Assembly: GCF_030581075.1 (NCBI RefSeq) | Contig: NZ_JAUQSW010000002.1 | Location: forward strand, 496,001-560,000 | Origin: Hymenobacter cheonanensis | GTDB lineage: Bacteria; Bacteroidota; Bacteroidia; Cytophagales; Hymenobacteraceae | Direction: 5' to 3' | DNA length: 64,000 bases | Shown here: positions 37,323-46,525 of the stretch, one piece after another | Layout of the letters: every line of letters begins with the position of its first letter | Position numbering within the stretch: the first letter of the stretch is position 1 | Notes under the pieces: model-generated | Databases searched by the model: none | What the model saw: only the letters and a program-made list of their open reading frames with translations | What the model was told of the DNA's origin: nothing | Program-made: the position numbers and the translations under genes

Positions 37323-39191
37323 CTACCGCCCCAGGTACACCATCAGCACCGACACGTCGGCCGGGCTCACGCCGCTGATGCGGCTAGCCTGCCCCAGGGT
37401 TTCGGGCTGAATCTTGAGCAGTTTTTCGCGGGCCTCGTGGCTGAGGGCGGGCATGGCGCCGTAGTTGAGGCGGCCCCGAATGTGGAAGTCTTCCAGCTCG
37501 CGCATGCGCTGGGCTTGCTGCTGTTCCTTCTGCAAGTACGTCTCGTACTTGGTTTGGATAATGGCCTGCTCCTGCGCTTCTTCGCTGAACGCGGCCAGCT
37601 TTTCGGCCAGCTCGGGTAGGAAGGCCGCCAGGTCGGGCAGCTCAATATTGGGCCGGCGCAATAAGTTGAGCGCCCGGGTTTTCTCGTGGATTTCGGCCGA
37701 GCCGTGCTCAGTCAGAAAGCCGTTTATCGCGGTCGGCTCGATGGCGAATTTCTCCAGCACGGCCAGCACGGCGGCCGTGTCGGCCTCCTTTTGGTGCACG
37801 CGGGCCAGGCGCTCGTCGCTGGCCAGGCCCAGGGCGTGGCCCAGGGGCGTCAGGCGCAGGTCGGCGTTGTCCTGGCGCAGCAAAATGCGGTGCTCGGCGC
37901 GGCTCGTAAACATGCGGTACGGCTCGTCGGTGCCCTTGTTGATGAGGTCGTCGATGAGCACGCCGATGTAGGCCTCGTCGCGCCGTAGCGTGAAGGGCTC
38001 CTTGCCGACGGCGCGCTGGTGGGCGTTGATGCCGGCCATCAGGCCCTGGCAGGCCGCTTCCTCGTAGCCGGTGGTGCCATTAATCTGGCCGGCTAGCCAG
38101 AGGTTGCGCACCGGCTTGGTTTCGAGCGCATTAGTAAGCTGCGTAGGCGGAAAGAAGTCGTACTCGATGGCGTAGCCGGGCCGGAACATCTTGGCCTTCT
38201 CGAAGCCTGCGATTTCGCGCAGGGCGCGGTACTGCACGTCCTCGGGCAGCGAGCTGCTGAAGCCGTTGATGTAGCATTCCACGGTGCTCCAGCCTTCGGG
38301 CTCCACAAAAATCTGGTGGCGGTCCTTGTCGGCAAAGCGGTTGATTTTGTCTTCCACGCTCGGGCAGTAGCGCGGCCCCAGGCCCTTGATGCGCCCCTGA
38401 AACATGGGCGACTTCTCGAAGCCTTCCTTCAAAATCTCGTGCACCCGCTCGTTGGTGTACGTGATATAGCACGGCCGCTGCCCGGTGAGGCGCGGCGTGT
38501 CGAGGTACGAGAAGCGGCTAGGGGTGGCGTCGCCATCCTGCACTTCCATCTTCGAGTAGTCGAGCGAACGGCCGTCCACGCGGGGCGGGGTGCCGGTTTT
38601 CATGCGCCCGGCCTCAAAGCCCAGCTCTACCAATTGCTCGGTGAGGCCGCGGCTGTTTTTCTCGGCGGCCCGGCCACCGCCAAAATTCTTTTCGCCAATG
38701 TGAATCAGGCCGTTGAGGAACGTACCGTTGGTGAGCACCACCGTTTTGCTGCGAAATTCGATGCCCAGCGCAGTGGTAATACCCACGCAGGTATCGTTCT
38801 CTACCAGCAAACCCGTCACGGCTTCCTGCCAGAAGTCCACGTTCGGAATCCGCTCCAAGGTCAGGCGCCACTCTTCGGCAAAGCGCATGCGGTCGCTTTG
38901 GGCGCGCGGGCTCCACATGGCGGGGCCCTTCGAGCGGTTCAGCATTCGAAACTGAATCATGGTGCGGTCGGTGATGAGGCCCGACTGGCCGCCCAGCGCG
39001 TCTATCTCGCGCACTATCTGGCCCTTGGCTACGCCGCCCATGGCGGGGTTGCACGACATCTGGGCGATGGTGTTCATGTTCATCGTCACCAGCAGCACCT
39101 TCGAGCCGAGGTTGGCGGCGGCGGCGGCGGCTTCGCAGCCGGCGTGGCCCGCGCCCACTACGATGAGGTCGTATTCTTCTTGCTGAAACAT
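37323..39191 (-). CDS. mnmG: tRNA uridine-5-carboxymethylaminomethyl modification enzyme MnmG (GidA)
   Basis: With MnmE this FAD protein modifies the wobble uridine (cmnm5U34) of several tRNAs. The 622-residue protein starts at 39191 (MFQQEEYDLIVVGAGHAGCE), directly on the dinucleotide-binding motif GAGHAGCE. Other landmarks are CNPAMGGVAKGQIVREIDALG, KTGTPPRVDGRSLDY, the GYEEAACQGLMAGINA glycine-rich segment and the C-terminal MnmE-binding domain. A longer frame adds 30 residues with no homology. Genes of this family often flank the replication origin, which fits the DnaA cluster 3-5 kb away. A TATTTTTG on minus at 39258-39265 may be a -7 element. Confidence 0.96.
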   Translation of the reverse strand: MFQQEEYDLIVVGAGHAGCEAAAAAANLGSKVLLVTMNMNTIAQMSCNPAMGGVAKGQIVREIDALGGQSGLITDRTMIQFRMLNRSKGPAMWSPRAQSDRMRFAEEWRLTLERIPNVDFWQEAVTGLLVENDTCVGITTALGIEFRSKTVVLTNGTFLNGLIHIGEKNFGGGRAAEKNSRGLTEQLVELGFEAGRMKTGTPPRVDGRSLDYSKMEVQDGDATPSRFSYLDTPRLTGQRPCYITYTNERVHEILKEGFEKSPMFQGRIKGLGPRYCPSVEDKINRFADKDRHQIFVEPEGWSTVECYINGFSSSLPEDVQYRALREIAGFEKAKMFRPGYAIEYDFFPPTQLTNALETKPVRNLWLAGQINGTTGYEEAACQGLMAGINAHQRAVGKEPFTLRRDEAYIGVLIDDLINKGTDEPYRMFTSRAEHRILLRQDNADLRLTPLGHALGLASDERLARVHQKEADTAAVLAVLEKFAIEPTAINGFLTEHGSAEIHEKTRALNLLRRPNIELPDLAAFLPELAEKLAAFSEEAQEQAIIQTKYETYLQKEQQQAQRMRELEDFHIRGRLNYGAMPALSHEAREKLLKIQPETLGQASRISGVSPADVSVLMVYLGR

Positions 39192-39257
39192 AGTAGGGTA
39201 AGCTATAGCTTGCCGTAAATAGTTCGGCGGCGCAGCCACCAAGCCATTAGCAGACTG

Positions 39258-39265
39258 CAAAAATA
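39258..39265 (-). promoter_or_regulatory. Possible -7 promoter element of mnmG
   Basis: CAAAAATA on plus reads TATTTTTG on minus, matching TAnnTTTG, about 66 bp before the ATG at 39191. A TTG (minus) at 39289-39291 gives a 23-bp spacing, at the long end of the range. Confidence 0.45.
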
Positions 39266-39321
39266 CTTCAATCTCAGCCAACTACCGGCAAGGGGGCTAG
39301 CCCTACAAGGTCAACTAAGGC

Positions 39322-39777
39322 TTATGCTCCCAGCTCTTTCCGCATGCACACGCTGTTCGCTATGCCCACGTACTGCCCATAGTTGGGGGTGAGCGCGTAG
39401 CCGCAGCGCTGATAAAGGGCAATGGCCTCGGGCTGTCGCCGGCCGGTTTCGAGTACGCAGCTCGCGTAGCCCAGCTCGCCGGCCCAGCGCTCCAGCTCGG
39501 CCAGCACGGCCCTAGCCACGCCCTGCTGCCGCTGCGCGGGCTGCACAAACATGCGCTTGATTTCAACCAAATCGGCCGCGTATTCTTTGAAGGCGCCGCA
39601 GCCCACCGGCTGGTCGGCCTGATAGGCTACCACGGCGTGCCGGATGAGGTCAATCTTATTGTACTGGGCGTAGAATGTCGCTTCGGCGCCGTCGCGCGCA
39701 GCCAGCTCACGGTCGAGCAGCTGCACCAGGGTGCGGAAATCGGGGTTCTCGGAGGTAGTGCGGACGAGGCGAAGCAT
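39322..39777 (-). CDS. GNAT-family N-acetyltransferase
   Basis: A 151-residue GNAT enzyme. The acetyl-CoA pyrophosphate loop is FVQPAQRQQGVARAVLAELE (motif A, R/Q-x-x-G-x-A). Flanking strands are EIKRMF and CVLETGRRQPEAIALYQRCGY (motif B with the usual Y-x-x-x-G-Y-like ending). Substrate unknown. The ATG at 39777 (MLRLVRTTS) is the best start; upstream frames lack domain content. Confidence 0.88.
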   Translation of the reverse strand: MLRLVRTTSENPDFRTLVQLLDRELAARDGAEATFYAQYNKIDLIRHAVVAYQADQPVGCGAFKEYAADLVEIKRMFVQPAQRQQGVARAVLAELERWAGELGYASCVLETGRRQPEAIALYQRCGYALTPNYGQYVGIANSVCMRKELGA

Positions 39778-39873
39778 GGTAGGGTGATAAGCAGAATGCG
39801 GCGCAAAAATCAGGATTTTCGCCTTTATATTTCTACCAGCCAATAAAATATGGCGCAGGCCATTCGCCCGGTG

Positions 39874-40590
39874 CTACTCGTCTTCCTCTGCCAGGTCCTT
39901 GGCCTGCCGCTCGGCCAGCAGCCTAGCAGCCTCCCGGTTCACTTCCTCCCAGCTGAAGGGCCGCCACTGGTGGGTACGGGCATTAAAAACCTCGGTAGCA
40001 GCCGGGCAGGCCCACAGCTTGTAGTCGAACTTAGGGTAGTTGTGTACCAGGTAGCCGGGGTAGTAGTAGGCTAGCCCGTGGCGGCGGGCGTGCTCCAGCT
40101 TCAAGAGCATCAGGTACTTGCCCAGGCTGTGCTTGCGATAGGCAGGGTCATAAAAATTGACAATGCCGGCGATGCTGTCCGTCCCGTGGTCGAGGACGCC
40201 GGCGGCGATAAGGCGCTCGCCGTCGCGCACTTCCAGCACGTGGGTGTCGAAGATGTTGTGCGGGCTTCCTTCCAGCAAGAGGTCCCCTAGCGAGGGGTTG
40301 GCGTCAAAATCAATTGACTGATAATAAAGCGCATACAGCGCCTCGTATTCCGGCGTGAGCCGAAACGGCCGCACGGCTACCGTAAACTGCCCATTGAGCC
40401 GAAACAGCTGGCGCTGCTTGGGGCCGTAGTCGGCCCTGGCCACCGCCAGGCGCAGCCAGTGCGTGGTGTACACGCCGGTATCGAGGGGCAGGAAGTTGCA
40501 GGTGAACAGATTCTGCCCCATGCGGTAGTAGCCCTGGGCGAGGTAGTAATCCAGGAAATCGCCGGGCAGGCGGGACAGCGCAACACTCAT
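39874..40590 (-). CDS. Ate/Bpt C-terminal-domain protein (arginyl-tRNA-protein transferase-like)
   Basis: A 238-residue protein whose C-terminal half resembles the ATE_C domain of arginyl/leucyl-tRNA-protein transferases: FYDPAYRKHSLGKYLMLLKL, EHARRHGLAYYYPGYLVHNYPKFDYK. That is the pattern 'FYDP...SLG.Y.LL..I..A...GL.Y.YLGY'. The usual N-terminal Cys-rich domain (ATE_N) is missing; instead there is a Tyr-rich start (DYYLAQGYYRMGQNLFT). True enzymes conjugate Arg or Leu to protein N-termini for N-degron turnover; whether this one does is uncertain. GNAT-fold acyltransferase is the alternative label. Confidence 0.78.
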   Translation of the reverse strand: MSVALSRLPGDFLDYYLAQGYYRMGQNLFTCNFLPLDTGVYTTHWLRLAVARADYGPKQRQLFRLNGQFTVAVRPFRLTPEYEALYALYYQSIDFDANPSLGDLLLEGSPHNIFDTHVLEVRDGERLIAAGVLDHGTDSIAGIVNFYDPAYRKHSLGKYLMLLKLEHARRHGLAYYYPGYLVHNYPKFDYKLWACPAATEVFNARTHQWRPFSWEEVNREAARLLAERQAKDLAEEDE

Positions 40591-40611
40591 ACCCCCAAAA
40601 CGTGGCTAGCC

Positions 40612-41079
40612 TTAAAACGTGCGCAGCGAGAGGCAGTAATCTTCCTTGCGGCGCATGGCCGTCTGGCTCAGCAAATCCTTGTCGTGGTAGCCTAGCAGGT
40701 GCAGCACGCCGTGAATCATGACGCGGTGCAGCTCGTCGCGAAAGCTGACATTCAGGTCCTTGGCGTTGTCGGCCACGCGCTCCACGCTAATGAAGATGTC
40801 GCCTTCCAGCACCTCCGCATCGTCGGCATTATCGAAGGTGATAATGTCGGTAAGCGTGTCGTGGTTGAGGTACTCTACGTTCAGCTTGTGCAGGTACTCG
40901 TCGGTGCAAAAGATGAACGTGAGCTGCGCGATGCGATACTCGTGCACCGCCGCAATGCGCTCAATCCAAGCCACCAGGTCTTCGGCATCGTGCAGGCCAA
41001 ATTCGGGCACATCCTCTACTACGAATTCGATGCCGGGCGCCTCAAAGTAGCGCACGCCGGCGGCGGCGGGTACGCTCAT
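40612..41079 (-). CDS. ybeY: Endoribonuclease YbeY, 16S rRNA maturation
   Basis: YbeY is a zinc endoribonuclease required for 16S rRNA 3'-end processing and ribosome quality control. The 155-residue protein has the metal-binding signature HRVMIHGVLHLLGYHDKD near the end (three His), preceded by TDEYLHKLNVEYLNHDTLTD and GDIFISVERV, all typical. The start overlaps the stop of the RsbW-like gene in an ATGA (41076-41079), so the two are translationally coupled. Confidence 0.94.
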   Translation of the reverse strand: MSVPAAAGVRYFEAPGIEFVVEDVPEFGLHDAEDLVAWIERIAAVHEYRIAQLTFIFCTDEYLHKLNVEYLNHDTLTDIITFDNADDAEVLEGDIFISVERVADNAKDLNVSFRDELHRVMIHGVLHLLGYHDKDLLSQTAMRRKEDYCLSLRTF

Positions 41080-41513
41080 GCGGCGGCGTGCTCAGCGGTT
41101 TCGGGGGTGCCGGGGTGCAGCGCAAACGTTAGCTCCAGGCGGCGGCCATCCTTGCTGAACTCGACCTCATCGGCGAGGTGGCGAATGAGGAAAATACCGC
41201 GCCCACCGGGATTTTCGAGGTTTTCGGGGGCCGTGGGGTCGTCGAGGTTGTTGAAGTCGAAGCCCGTGCCTTCGTCCTCAATCTCAAATTTCAGCTGATT
41301 CGGATTGACGTAGAGCGAGAGGTAGACGTTCTTGTCTTTGTCAAACTTGTTGCCGTGGCGGATAGCATTGTTTACAGCTTCCGTGACGGCCACCATGATA
41401 TTCCCGTAGATGTCGTCCTCAATCTGGAACGTGTCCTTAGAATTATCAATGAAGCTCTCCACCACGCGGATATTTTCCACCAGCGACGGAATCTGAATTT
41501 TAACCTGCTTCAT
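41076..41513 (-). CDS. RsbW/anti-sigma-type ATP-binding protein (GHKL fold)
   Basis: A 145-residue GHKL ATPase. Motifs: N-box TEAVNNAIRHGNKFDKD, G1 box DEGTGFDF, G2 box NPGGRGIFLIRHLADEV. There is no DHp/His domain, so it is of the RsbW/SpoIIAB anti-sigma or serine kinase type rather than a sensor kinase. Bacteroidota place such a gene directly before ybeY. Its partner anti-anti-sigma factor is not visible here. The ATG at 41513 (MKQVKIQIPS) opens the domain. A TACTTTTG on minus at 41560-41567 is a likely -7 element. Confidence 0.88.
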   Translation of the reverse strand: MKQVKIQIPSLVENIRVVESFIDNSKDTFQIEDDIYGNIMVAVTEAVNNAIRHGNKFDKDKNVYLSLYVNPNQLKFEIEDEGTGFDFNNLDDPTAPENLENPGGRGIFLIRHLADEVEFSKDGRRLELTFALHPGTPETAEHAAA

Positions 41514-41696
41514 AAGGGGTAGCGAAGGAATAGAAAGGGCAGCGCGGCAAACGGGAGGGCAAAAGTAGAAAACTATGGGCAAAAAAACAGGCCGCGCCGT
41601 AGCACCGTGGTTTTCGGCCACTTGGCGCCGCACAGCCTGAATTTTATCGGTAGCAACCCGCCTCTACGTAACGATGTTGGCTGGGTTGCTAGTATG

Positions 41697-44600
41697 CTAG
41701 CGATTTTTTTGGAAATACTCGCTCACTTTCTGCTGATAGTAAGGAGTTAAAGTTGGTTGCTGCTGACGTAAAATTTCCGTTTGGCGGTCCGGAGCCGCCG
41801 CTTTGTACTTGTCGAAAGCCGGCGGGAACACCGGCGGATGGTTTTGGGCGGCCTGGGCCTCGCGCTTGGTATCCTGGTCGCGCTCGCGGGCCGATTTTTC
41901 GGCTTCGAGCAGGCGCGTCAGTATCTGGCGCTGGCGCCGGATGGTTTCTTCGGTGAGGCGCTTGTTTACGAGGTCGGTTTCGGTCTGCTCCATCATTTTC
42001 TTCATTTCGGCGGCGTTGCCGCCCCCGCCCTGGCCCTCTTTTTCCTGGCCGGGCTTATTGCCTTTGCCGTCCTTGCCGGCTTCTTTGCCACCCGGCTTGC
42101 TGCCGCCGGGCTGCATATTGCCCATTTGCTGCATGGCCTGGCGCAGCATCTGCTGCTGGCCGGCTAGCCTGGCCAGCTCCTGCGAGAGCGCGCGGCCGGT
42201 TTTTCCGCTTTGCTGCAATTGCTGAATCTGGTCGTTGAGCTGCTGCTGCATCTTGCCCAGGCTGCCGGGGCCGGGCGAGTTGCCTTTGCCCTTTTTCTTG
42301 CCCTTGCCGCTGCCGGGCTGGGGCGGGCCCTGGCCCTGGCCTTTCATCTGCTGCAGGGCCTGCTGCATCTGGTTGAGGGCATCGGAGAGCATGAGGGCCA
42401 GGTTATTAATGCTGGTCATGGCCTGCTGCTGGGTGGTGGTGGCACGGCCCACGTCGCGCTGCTTGATGTGCGTCAGGCTCTCGTCCATGCGGCCATTCAT
42501 CTCGCCCACCTCGCGGGTCACGAAGCTCTGAATCTTGGGCTCGCGCTTGGCCAGGGCATACAGCGAGTCCTGGATTATCTGGGCGTCGTCGCGCAGCTTG
42601 CGCTGCGTCTGGCCTAGCTGCACAAAGCGCGGGTCGCTCTGGTCCACGGCCCGGAAATCCTTCATCAATTTCTCCTGGTCGAAGCTGAGCGTAACCAAGT
42701 TATCCAGAATGTCGCGCAGGTCGTCCACGTTTTGCTGGGCCTTCTGCTGCTCGTCGTCGCTCATCTGGTCCTTCATCTTCTGGGCCATTTTTTTCATGCG
42801 CTGGGCGGCGGCCTTCTGGCTCTGGCTAGCCTTCTGGTTCTGGTTTTTGCTGAGCTGCTGCTCGCCGTCCTGCATGTCCTGGTCGGTTTGCTGCTGGTCG
42901 GGCTTTTGCTCGTCCATGTCGTTCTGGTCGCCCATTTCCTTGTCCTGCTGCTTGAGGTCGGCGAGGTCTTTTTTCAGCTCCTCAAACTCCTGGCGCTTCT
43001 GGGCCTGCTCCTGCTGCAGCTGCTGGTTTTGGGCTTTTTGCTGCTCGGCGCTCTGCTTGTTGTCGGGGTTATTCTTGTCGTTTTCAGCCGTTTTCTCGGC
43101 CAGCTTTTCCTCTTCCTTGGCTAGCTGGTCGAGGCGGTCGGCGGTCTGCTCGGCCTTCTGCTCAAACTGCATCTGCTTGAACATTTCGAGGGCGCGGTCC
43201 AGCTCTTTCTGCAAGGTATTTTCCTTGTTTTCGAGCTGTTGCAGCAGCTTTTGCATTTCCGGGTCGGGCTGCTTTTGCTGGTCGAGCAGCTTTTGCAGCT
43301 TGTCGTAGAGCTTCTTGGTTTCGGGGTCGAGCAGGTCGCTCATGAGCTTTTTCAGCTCCTCGGCCTTCTGGGCCAGCTCCTCGCTTTTGGGGCTGAGCTG
43401 GTCCTGCTGCTTTTGCAGCTGCTCAAACTGCTGCTGCATGGCCTGCACCTGCTGGTCGAGCTGCTGCTTCTGCTCCAGCATGTCTTCGAGCTGCTTGCGG
43501 TCCTGGCGGCTTAGGTCGCGCTTGGTTTTGAGCTTGTCCTGGCTGCGGGCCAGCTCGCGCTCCAGCTGCTTGCTTTGCTTGGCGGCCGAACTGAGCTGGC
43601 TAGCCACCGAATTGGCCTGCGAGGCCAGCTGTTTGTCCAGCTCGCGCCGGCTGGGCAGCCGAAACTCCAGCGGCCGCGAGCGGGTGCTTTTCGGGCCGTG
43701 CACGCCGTCGTTGTCCACGGCTTCCACAAAATATTCAAGGCGGTCGCCGGGCTGCAGGGCCAGCGGCGCCAGGTTCCAGGTGTAGGAATAGGTGCCGCCC
43801 GCGCCGCCGGGCAGGGCCAGCGCCCGGCTGGCATAGCTGCCGCCGGCCTTCGAGCTGCCGCGGTGCAGGCGGTAGTGCAGGCGCAGGGCCGTGAGACCAT
43901 AATCATCGGTAGCCGTGCCGCCCAGGGCCAGGTAGCGCAGCGAAGTCGTGTCCGAAAACGCCTCCACCGTGAGGCTGGGCGGGGCATCGGGCAGCACCGT
44001 GAGTTGGTAGGCAATGGGGTTGGCATTGGTAGCGGCCGCGTTGCGCAGCAGCACGAGGTAGGGCTGCGAGCGTAGCGCCCGGCGCTCGGCCACAAAGCTC
44101 TCGCCCTGCTGGCTGGCCTGCACCATCTCGGCGGGGTTGTCAAAGCGCAGGGCCAGCGCCTCGGTGGCGGCCGTGCTGAACTCCCAGCGCAGCTGGCTGC
44201 CCTCGGGCACGGTGAGGTTGCCGCCGTTGCGGATGGTTTCGGCCGGCCGGCCGGTGTAGGCGGGGTAGCTTACGCGCACCGTAAAGTCGCGCAAATCGGG
44301 CCGCTCCAGCACCGTCAGGTGGTACTCATCCGACACAAAACCCGCGCCGCTGAGCTGAAACGTGACGTCCTGGGCTGGCTGCTCGAAGGTGTAGCGAAAC
44401 GCATCCTGGTGGCCGGGCACTTTGGCTAGGGGGCGCTCGGCGCCATCGGTGGTCAGCAGGCTGAGGCTGGCGGGCAGGGCTTTGCCAGCCACGGCCACCT
44501 CAAGGGTAAAGCTCTCACCCTTAAATACTTTCAGCTCCCGGTTCTTCACCACAAAACTAAACGGCGCGGGCCGCGAGTAGTGGCGCTTATAGTGCCAGAT

Positions 44601-45197
44601 GCGACTGGTACTCTGGGTGATGAAGCCCGGAAAAAACGCCAGCGCCAGTAGCAGCACGGCCAGCGGCGGCAGCACGTACTTCCACAACGGGCGGCTTTGC
44701 TGTTGAATATCAATGCCCTGCGCAAACGACACGCCTTGCAGCTGCGCAGCGCGCTGCTCGAGGCTGGCCAGTAGCAGCTCGTTGCCCCTAGCCTGGCCTT
44801 GCAGCTGCAAGGCGTTCAGCAGGCGGTCCTGCACCTGCGGAAACAGCTCGCCCACCTGCCGGGCGGCCTGCTCGTCGCTGAGCAGGCGGCGCAGGTTGGC
44901 CAGCGCCGCCAGGGGCTGCCACAGCCAGCGCCCCGCCGCATACACGGCCAGGGCTAAAAAGCTGAACAGCAGCCCCGCCCGCACCGCCGTGGGCAGGTAC
45001 AGGAAGTATTCGAGGGTATTAAATACCACGAACAGGCTCAGCAGCAGGGCCGCCGCTACCAGCCCGCCGCGCACCAGCAGGCTCAGGTAAAACTTGCGCT
45101 TGTAGGCAGCCAGCTCGGCCCGCACCTGGGCCAGAGCCGGAAAATCAGTCGAAGAAACCCCGGCGGCCGAAGCCGGCCGGTCCGCTACCATCGTCAT
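41697..45197 (-). CDS. DUF4175 membrane protein with a long Gln-rich coiled coil
   Basis: An 1166-residue protein typical of the Bacteroidota DUF4175 family. Two or three N-terminal helices (residues about 36-100 and 170-195) anchor it. A periplasmic beta-rich region follows with motifs such as LRDFTVRVSYPAYTGRPAET and GDRLEYFVEAVDNDGVHG. Then comes about 550 residues of Gln/Lys/Glu-rich coiled coil (e.g. QQVQAMQQQFEQLQKQQDQL), and finally a Gly/Lys-rich low-complexity stretch (GKGKKKGKGNSPGPGSLG) and a short helical tail (PYYQQKVSEYFQKNR). Function is unknown; an envelope-spanning scaffold is plausible. It lies upstream of the RsbW-like and ybeY genes on the same strand, a gene order shared with relatives. 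Confidence 0.9.
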   Translation of the reverse strand: MTMVADRPASAAGVSSTDFPALAQVRAELAAYKRKFYLSLLVRGGLVAAALLLSLFVVFNTLEYFLYLPTAVRAGLLFSFLALAVYAAGRWLWQPLAALANLRRLLSDEQAARQVGELFPQVQDRLLNALQLQGQARGNELLLASLEQRAAQLQGVSFAQGIDIQQQSRPLWKYVLPPLAVLLLALAFFPGFITQSTSRIWHYKRHYSRPAPFSFVVKNRELKVFKGESFTLEVAVAGKALPASLSLLTTDGAERPLAKVPGHQDAFRYTFEQPAQDVTFQLSGAGFVSDEYHLTVLERPDLRDFTVRVSYPAYTGRPAETIRNGGNLTVPEGSQLRWEFSTAATEALALRFDNPAEMVQASQQGESFVAERRALRSQPYLVLLRNAAATNANPIAYQLTVLPDAPPSLTVEAFSDTTSLRYLALGGTATDDYGLTALRLHYRLHRGSSKAGGSYASRALALPGGAGGTYSYTWNLAPLALQPGDRLEYFVEAVDNDGVHGPKSTRSRPLEFRLPSRRELDKQLASQANSVASQLSSAAKQSKQLERELARSQDKLKTKRDLSRQDRKQLEDMLEQKQQLDQQVQAMQQQFEQLQKQQDQLSPKSEELAQKAEELKKLMSDLLDPETKKLYDKLQKLLDQQKQPDPEMQKLLQQLENKENTLQKELDRALEMFKQMQFEQKAEQTADRLDQLAKEEEKLAEKTAENDKNNPDNKQSAEQQKAQNQQLQQEQAQKRQEFEELKKDLADLKQQDKEMGDQNDMDEQKPDQQQTDQDMQDGEQQLSKNQNQKASQSQKAAAQRMKKMAQKMKDQMSDDEQQKAQQNVDDLRDILDNLVTLSFDQEKLMKDFRAVDQSDPRFVQLGQTQRKLRDDAQIIQDSLYALAKREPKIQSFVTREVGEMNGRMDESLTHIKQRDVGRATTTQQQAMTSINNLALMLSDALNQMQQALQQMKGQGQGPPQPGSGKGKKKGKGNSPGPGSLGKMQQQLNDQIQQLQQSGKTGRALSQELARLAGQQQMLRQAMQQMGNMQPGGSKPGGKEAGKDGKGNKPGQEKEGQGGGGNAAEMKKMMEQTETDLVNKRLTEETIRRQRQILTRLLEAEKSARERDQDTKREAQAAQNHPPVFPPAFDKYKAAAPDRQTEILRQQQPTLTPYYQQKVSEYFQKNR

Positions 45198-45338
45198 AGG
45201 CTAAAGGGAGGGCGAACCTCATCGGGGCCCGCGCCGCAACAAGTTACACCCGCCCGGCCAACGATGGCGCGGGGCCTTCTGGTTCGGTAGCCAGGCAGCC
45301 GGGTCCGCTTTCAGGCCACCGGGCGCCCAACGGGCAGG

Positions 45339-45785
45339 CTAGCGGGCCGCCGGGCCGGCCGCCGGGCCCCGCTTTAGCCGGGCCAGGCGCCGGCCGAAGC
45401 GGCGCACGGCCCGGCCGTGCTGGCCGGCTTTGGTGGTGATGGCGAGCACGCCCAGGCGGGCCTCGTCGGGGCCTAGCTGCCGGGCCACGGGCGCTTTCAG
45501 CACCTCTATGCTGGCAATATCGCCGGGGTTGAGGCTAGCCAGCCGGGTAGAGTCGAGGCGCCGGCCATCGAGGTAAATTACCGACCTGAGGCCGCTGGGC
45601 CGGGGTCCATCCAGGGTAATGCGCCGCGAATTAGGCCAAGCTTTGGCCGAATCCTGAATGGTGAGGCCGGTAGCCGGGGCCGTTTGCGCTCCGGCCGGGG
45701 GCGCCATTAGCCAGCCGGCCAGCAGCAACCCGGCGAGTAGGCCGCTACTTGGCAGGCTAAAAACAGCGCAAAAAGAGCAGTGCAT
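45339..45785 (-). CDS. Small secreted protein with a TonB-plug-like motif
   Basis: A 148-residue secreted protein (signal peptide ending AGAQTA near residue 36). Its core SVIYLDGRRLDS...LNPGDIASIEVLKAPVARQL... LGVLAITTKAG is the 'plug' motif of TonB-dependent receptors, also found at the C-terminus of some M56 peptidases. The C-terminus is Arg-rich. Genes at 45888 and 46526 carry related motifs, so this seems part of one plug-motif operon with the BlaI/M56 pair. Function unknown. Confidence 0.78.
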   Translation of the reverse strand: MHCSFCAVFSLPSSGLLAGLLLAGWLMAPPAGAQTAPATGLTIQDSAKAWPNSRRITLDGPRPSGLRSVIYLDGRRLDSTRLASLNPGDIASIEVLKAPVARQLGPDEARLGVLAITTKAGQHGRAVRRFGRRLARLKRGPAAGPAAR

Positions 45786-45887
45786 AGGCCGGCAAATTAG
45801 TCAGCGGCCGAGTTGGGTTGGCCGCGAGCCCGTGCAAAAGCCGATGCGTTGCAGACGCCCCTGCCGGTCACTGCCCTTTTCAAACCG

Positions 45888-46463
45888 CTACTTTGCAAAC
45901 ACGCTTAGGACGAGCTGCACTTTTTCATCGTGCGCAAAGGCGGCCGCCTGCGTGCCCTTCAGCACATCCATGCGCGTAATGGCTTTGGGGTCGAGCGCGG
46001 CAACTGCCTCGCGGGTCGACGCTTTGCCGTTGAGGAAATAAGCTGCGCTGGCGGGCAGCTTCGCCACTTGCTGAGCCAGGGCATTGGCATCGGGCGTGCT
46101 GCCCAGGTGCTGGCGGGCATTGAAAGCCACTACATCGGGGCGGTGCTCGTTCTGCTTGGTCGTCACAACCAGTACGCCCGCCGCACTGGCGCCAGGGTCG
46201 TAGTCGCGGGCTTCGTCGCCTTTTAGCACGTTAATGCTGGCAATATCCTGCGGCTTGAGCCGGTGCAAGGCAATAGAATCCTGGCGCTGCGCGTCGATGT
46301 AAATAAGGGCGTTTGACACCTTAAGTGGCTGATTGGCCGTGCTGCCGGGACCTGGCTGCTCAGCTTTTTGCGAGCAGCCGCTGCCAAAAGTGAGCGCCAA
46401 CAACAGGGGTGCCGCCAGCAGGCGGCCTAGTGGGCTGGTAGCAAGGGTAGGTTGCGTAGGCAT
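45888..46463 (-). CDS. Lipoprotein with two TonB-plug-like repeats
   Basis: A 191-residue lipoprotein (lipobox TFGSGCSQ, Cys at about residue 30). Two plug-like repeats: NALIYIDAQRQDS...LKPQDIASINVLKGDEARDY... AGVLVVTTK (residues about 50-105) and SAAYFLNGKASTREAVAALDPKAI...MDVLKG near the end. Such motifs normally gate TonB receptors, but no barrel follows. It is the second gene after the M56 peptidase on the same strand, and probably shares its operon. Confidence 0.75.
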   Translation of the reverse strand: MPTQPTLATSPLGRLLAAPLLLALTFGSGCSQKAEQPGPGSTANQPLKVSNALIYIDAQRQDSIALHRLKPQDIASINVLKGDEARDYDPGASAAGVLVVTTKQNEHRPDVVAFNARQHLGSTPDANALAQQVAKLPASAAYFLNGKASTREAVAALDPKAITRMDVLKGTQAAAFAHDEKVQLVLSVFAK

Positions 46464-46525
46464 GAAATAAGAATGTGAAAAAGAGGTTTTTACAAACTGC
46501 TTATCGGCAAGAGAGCGTAGCTTCC

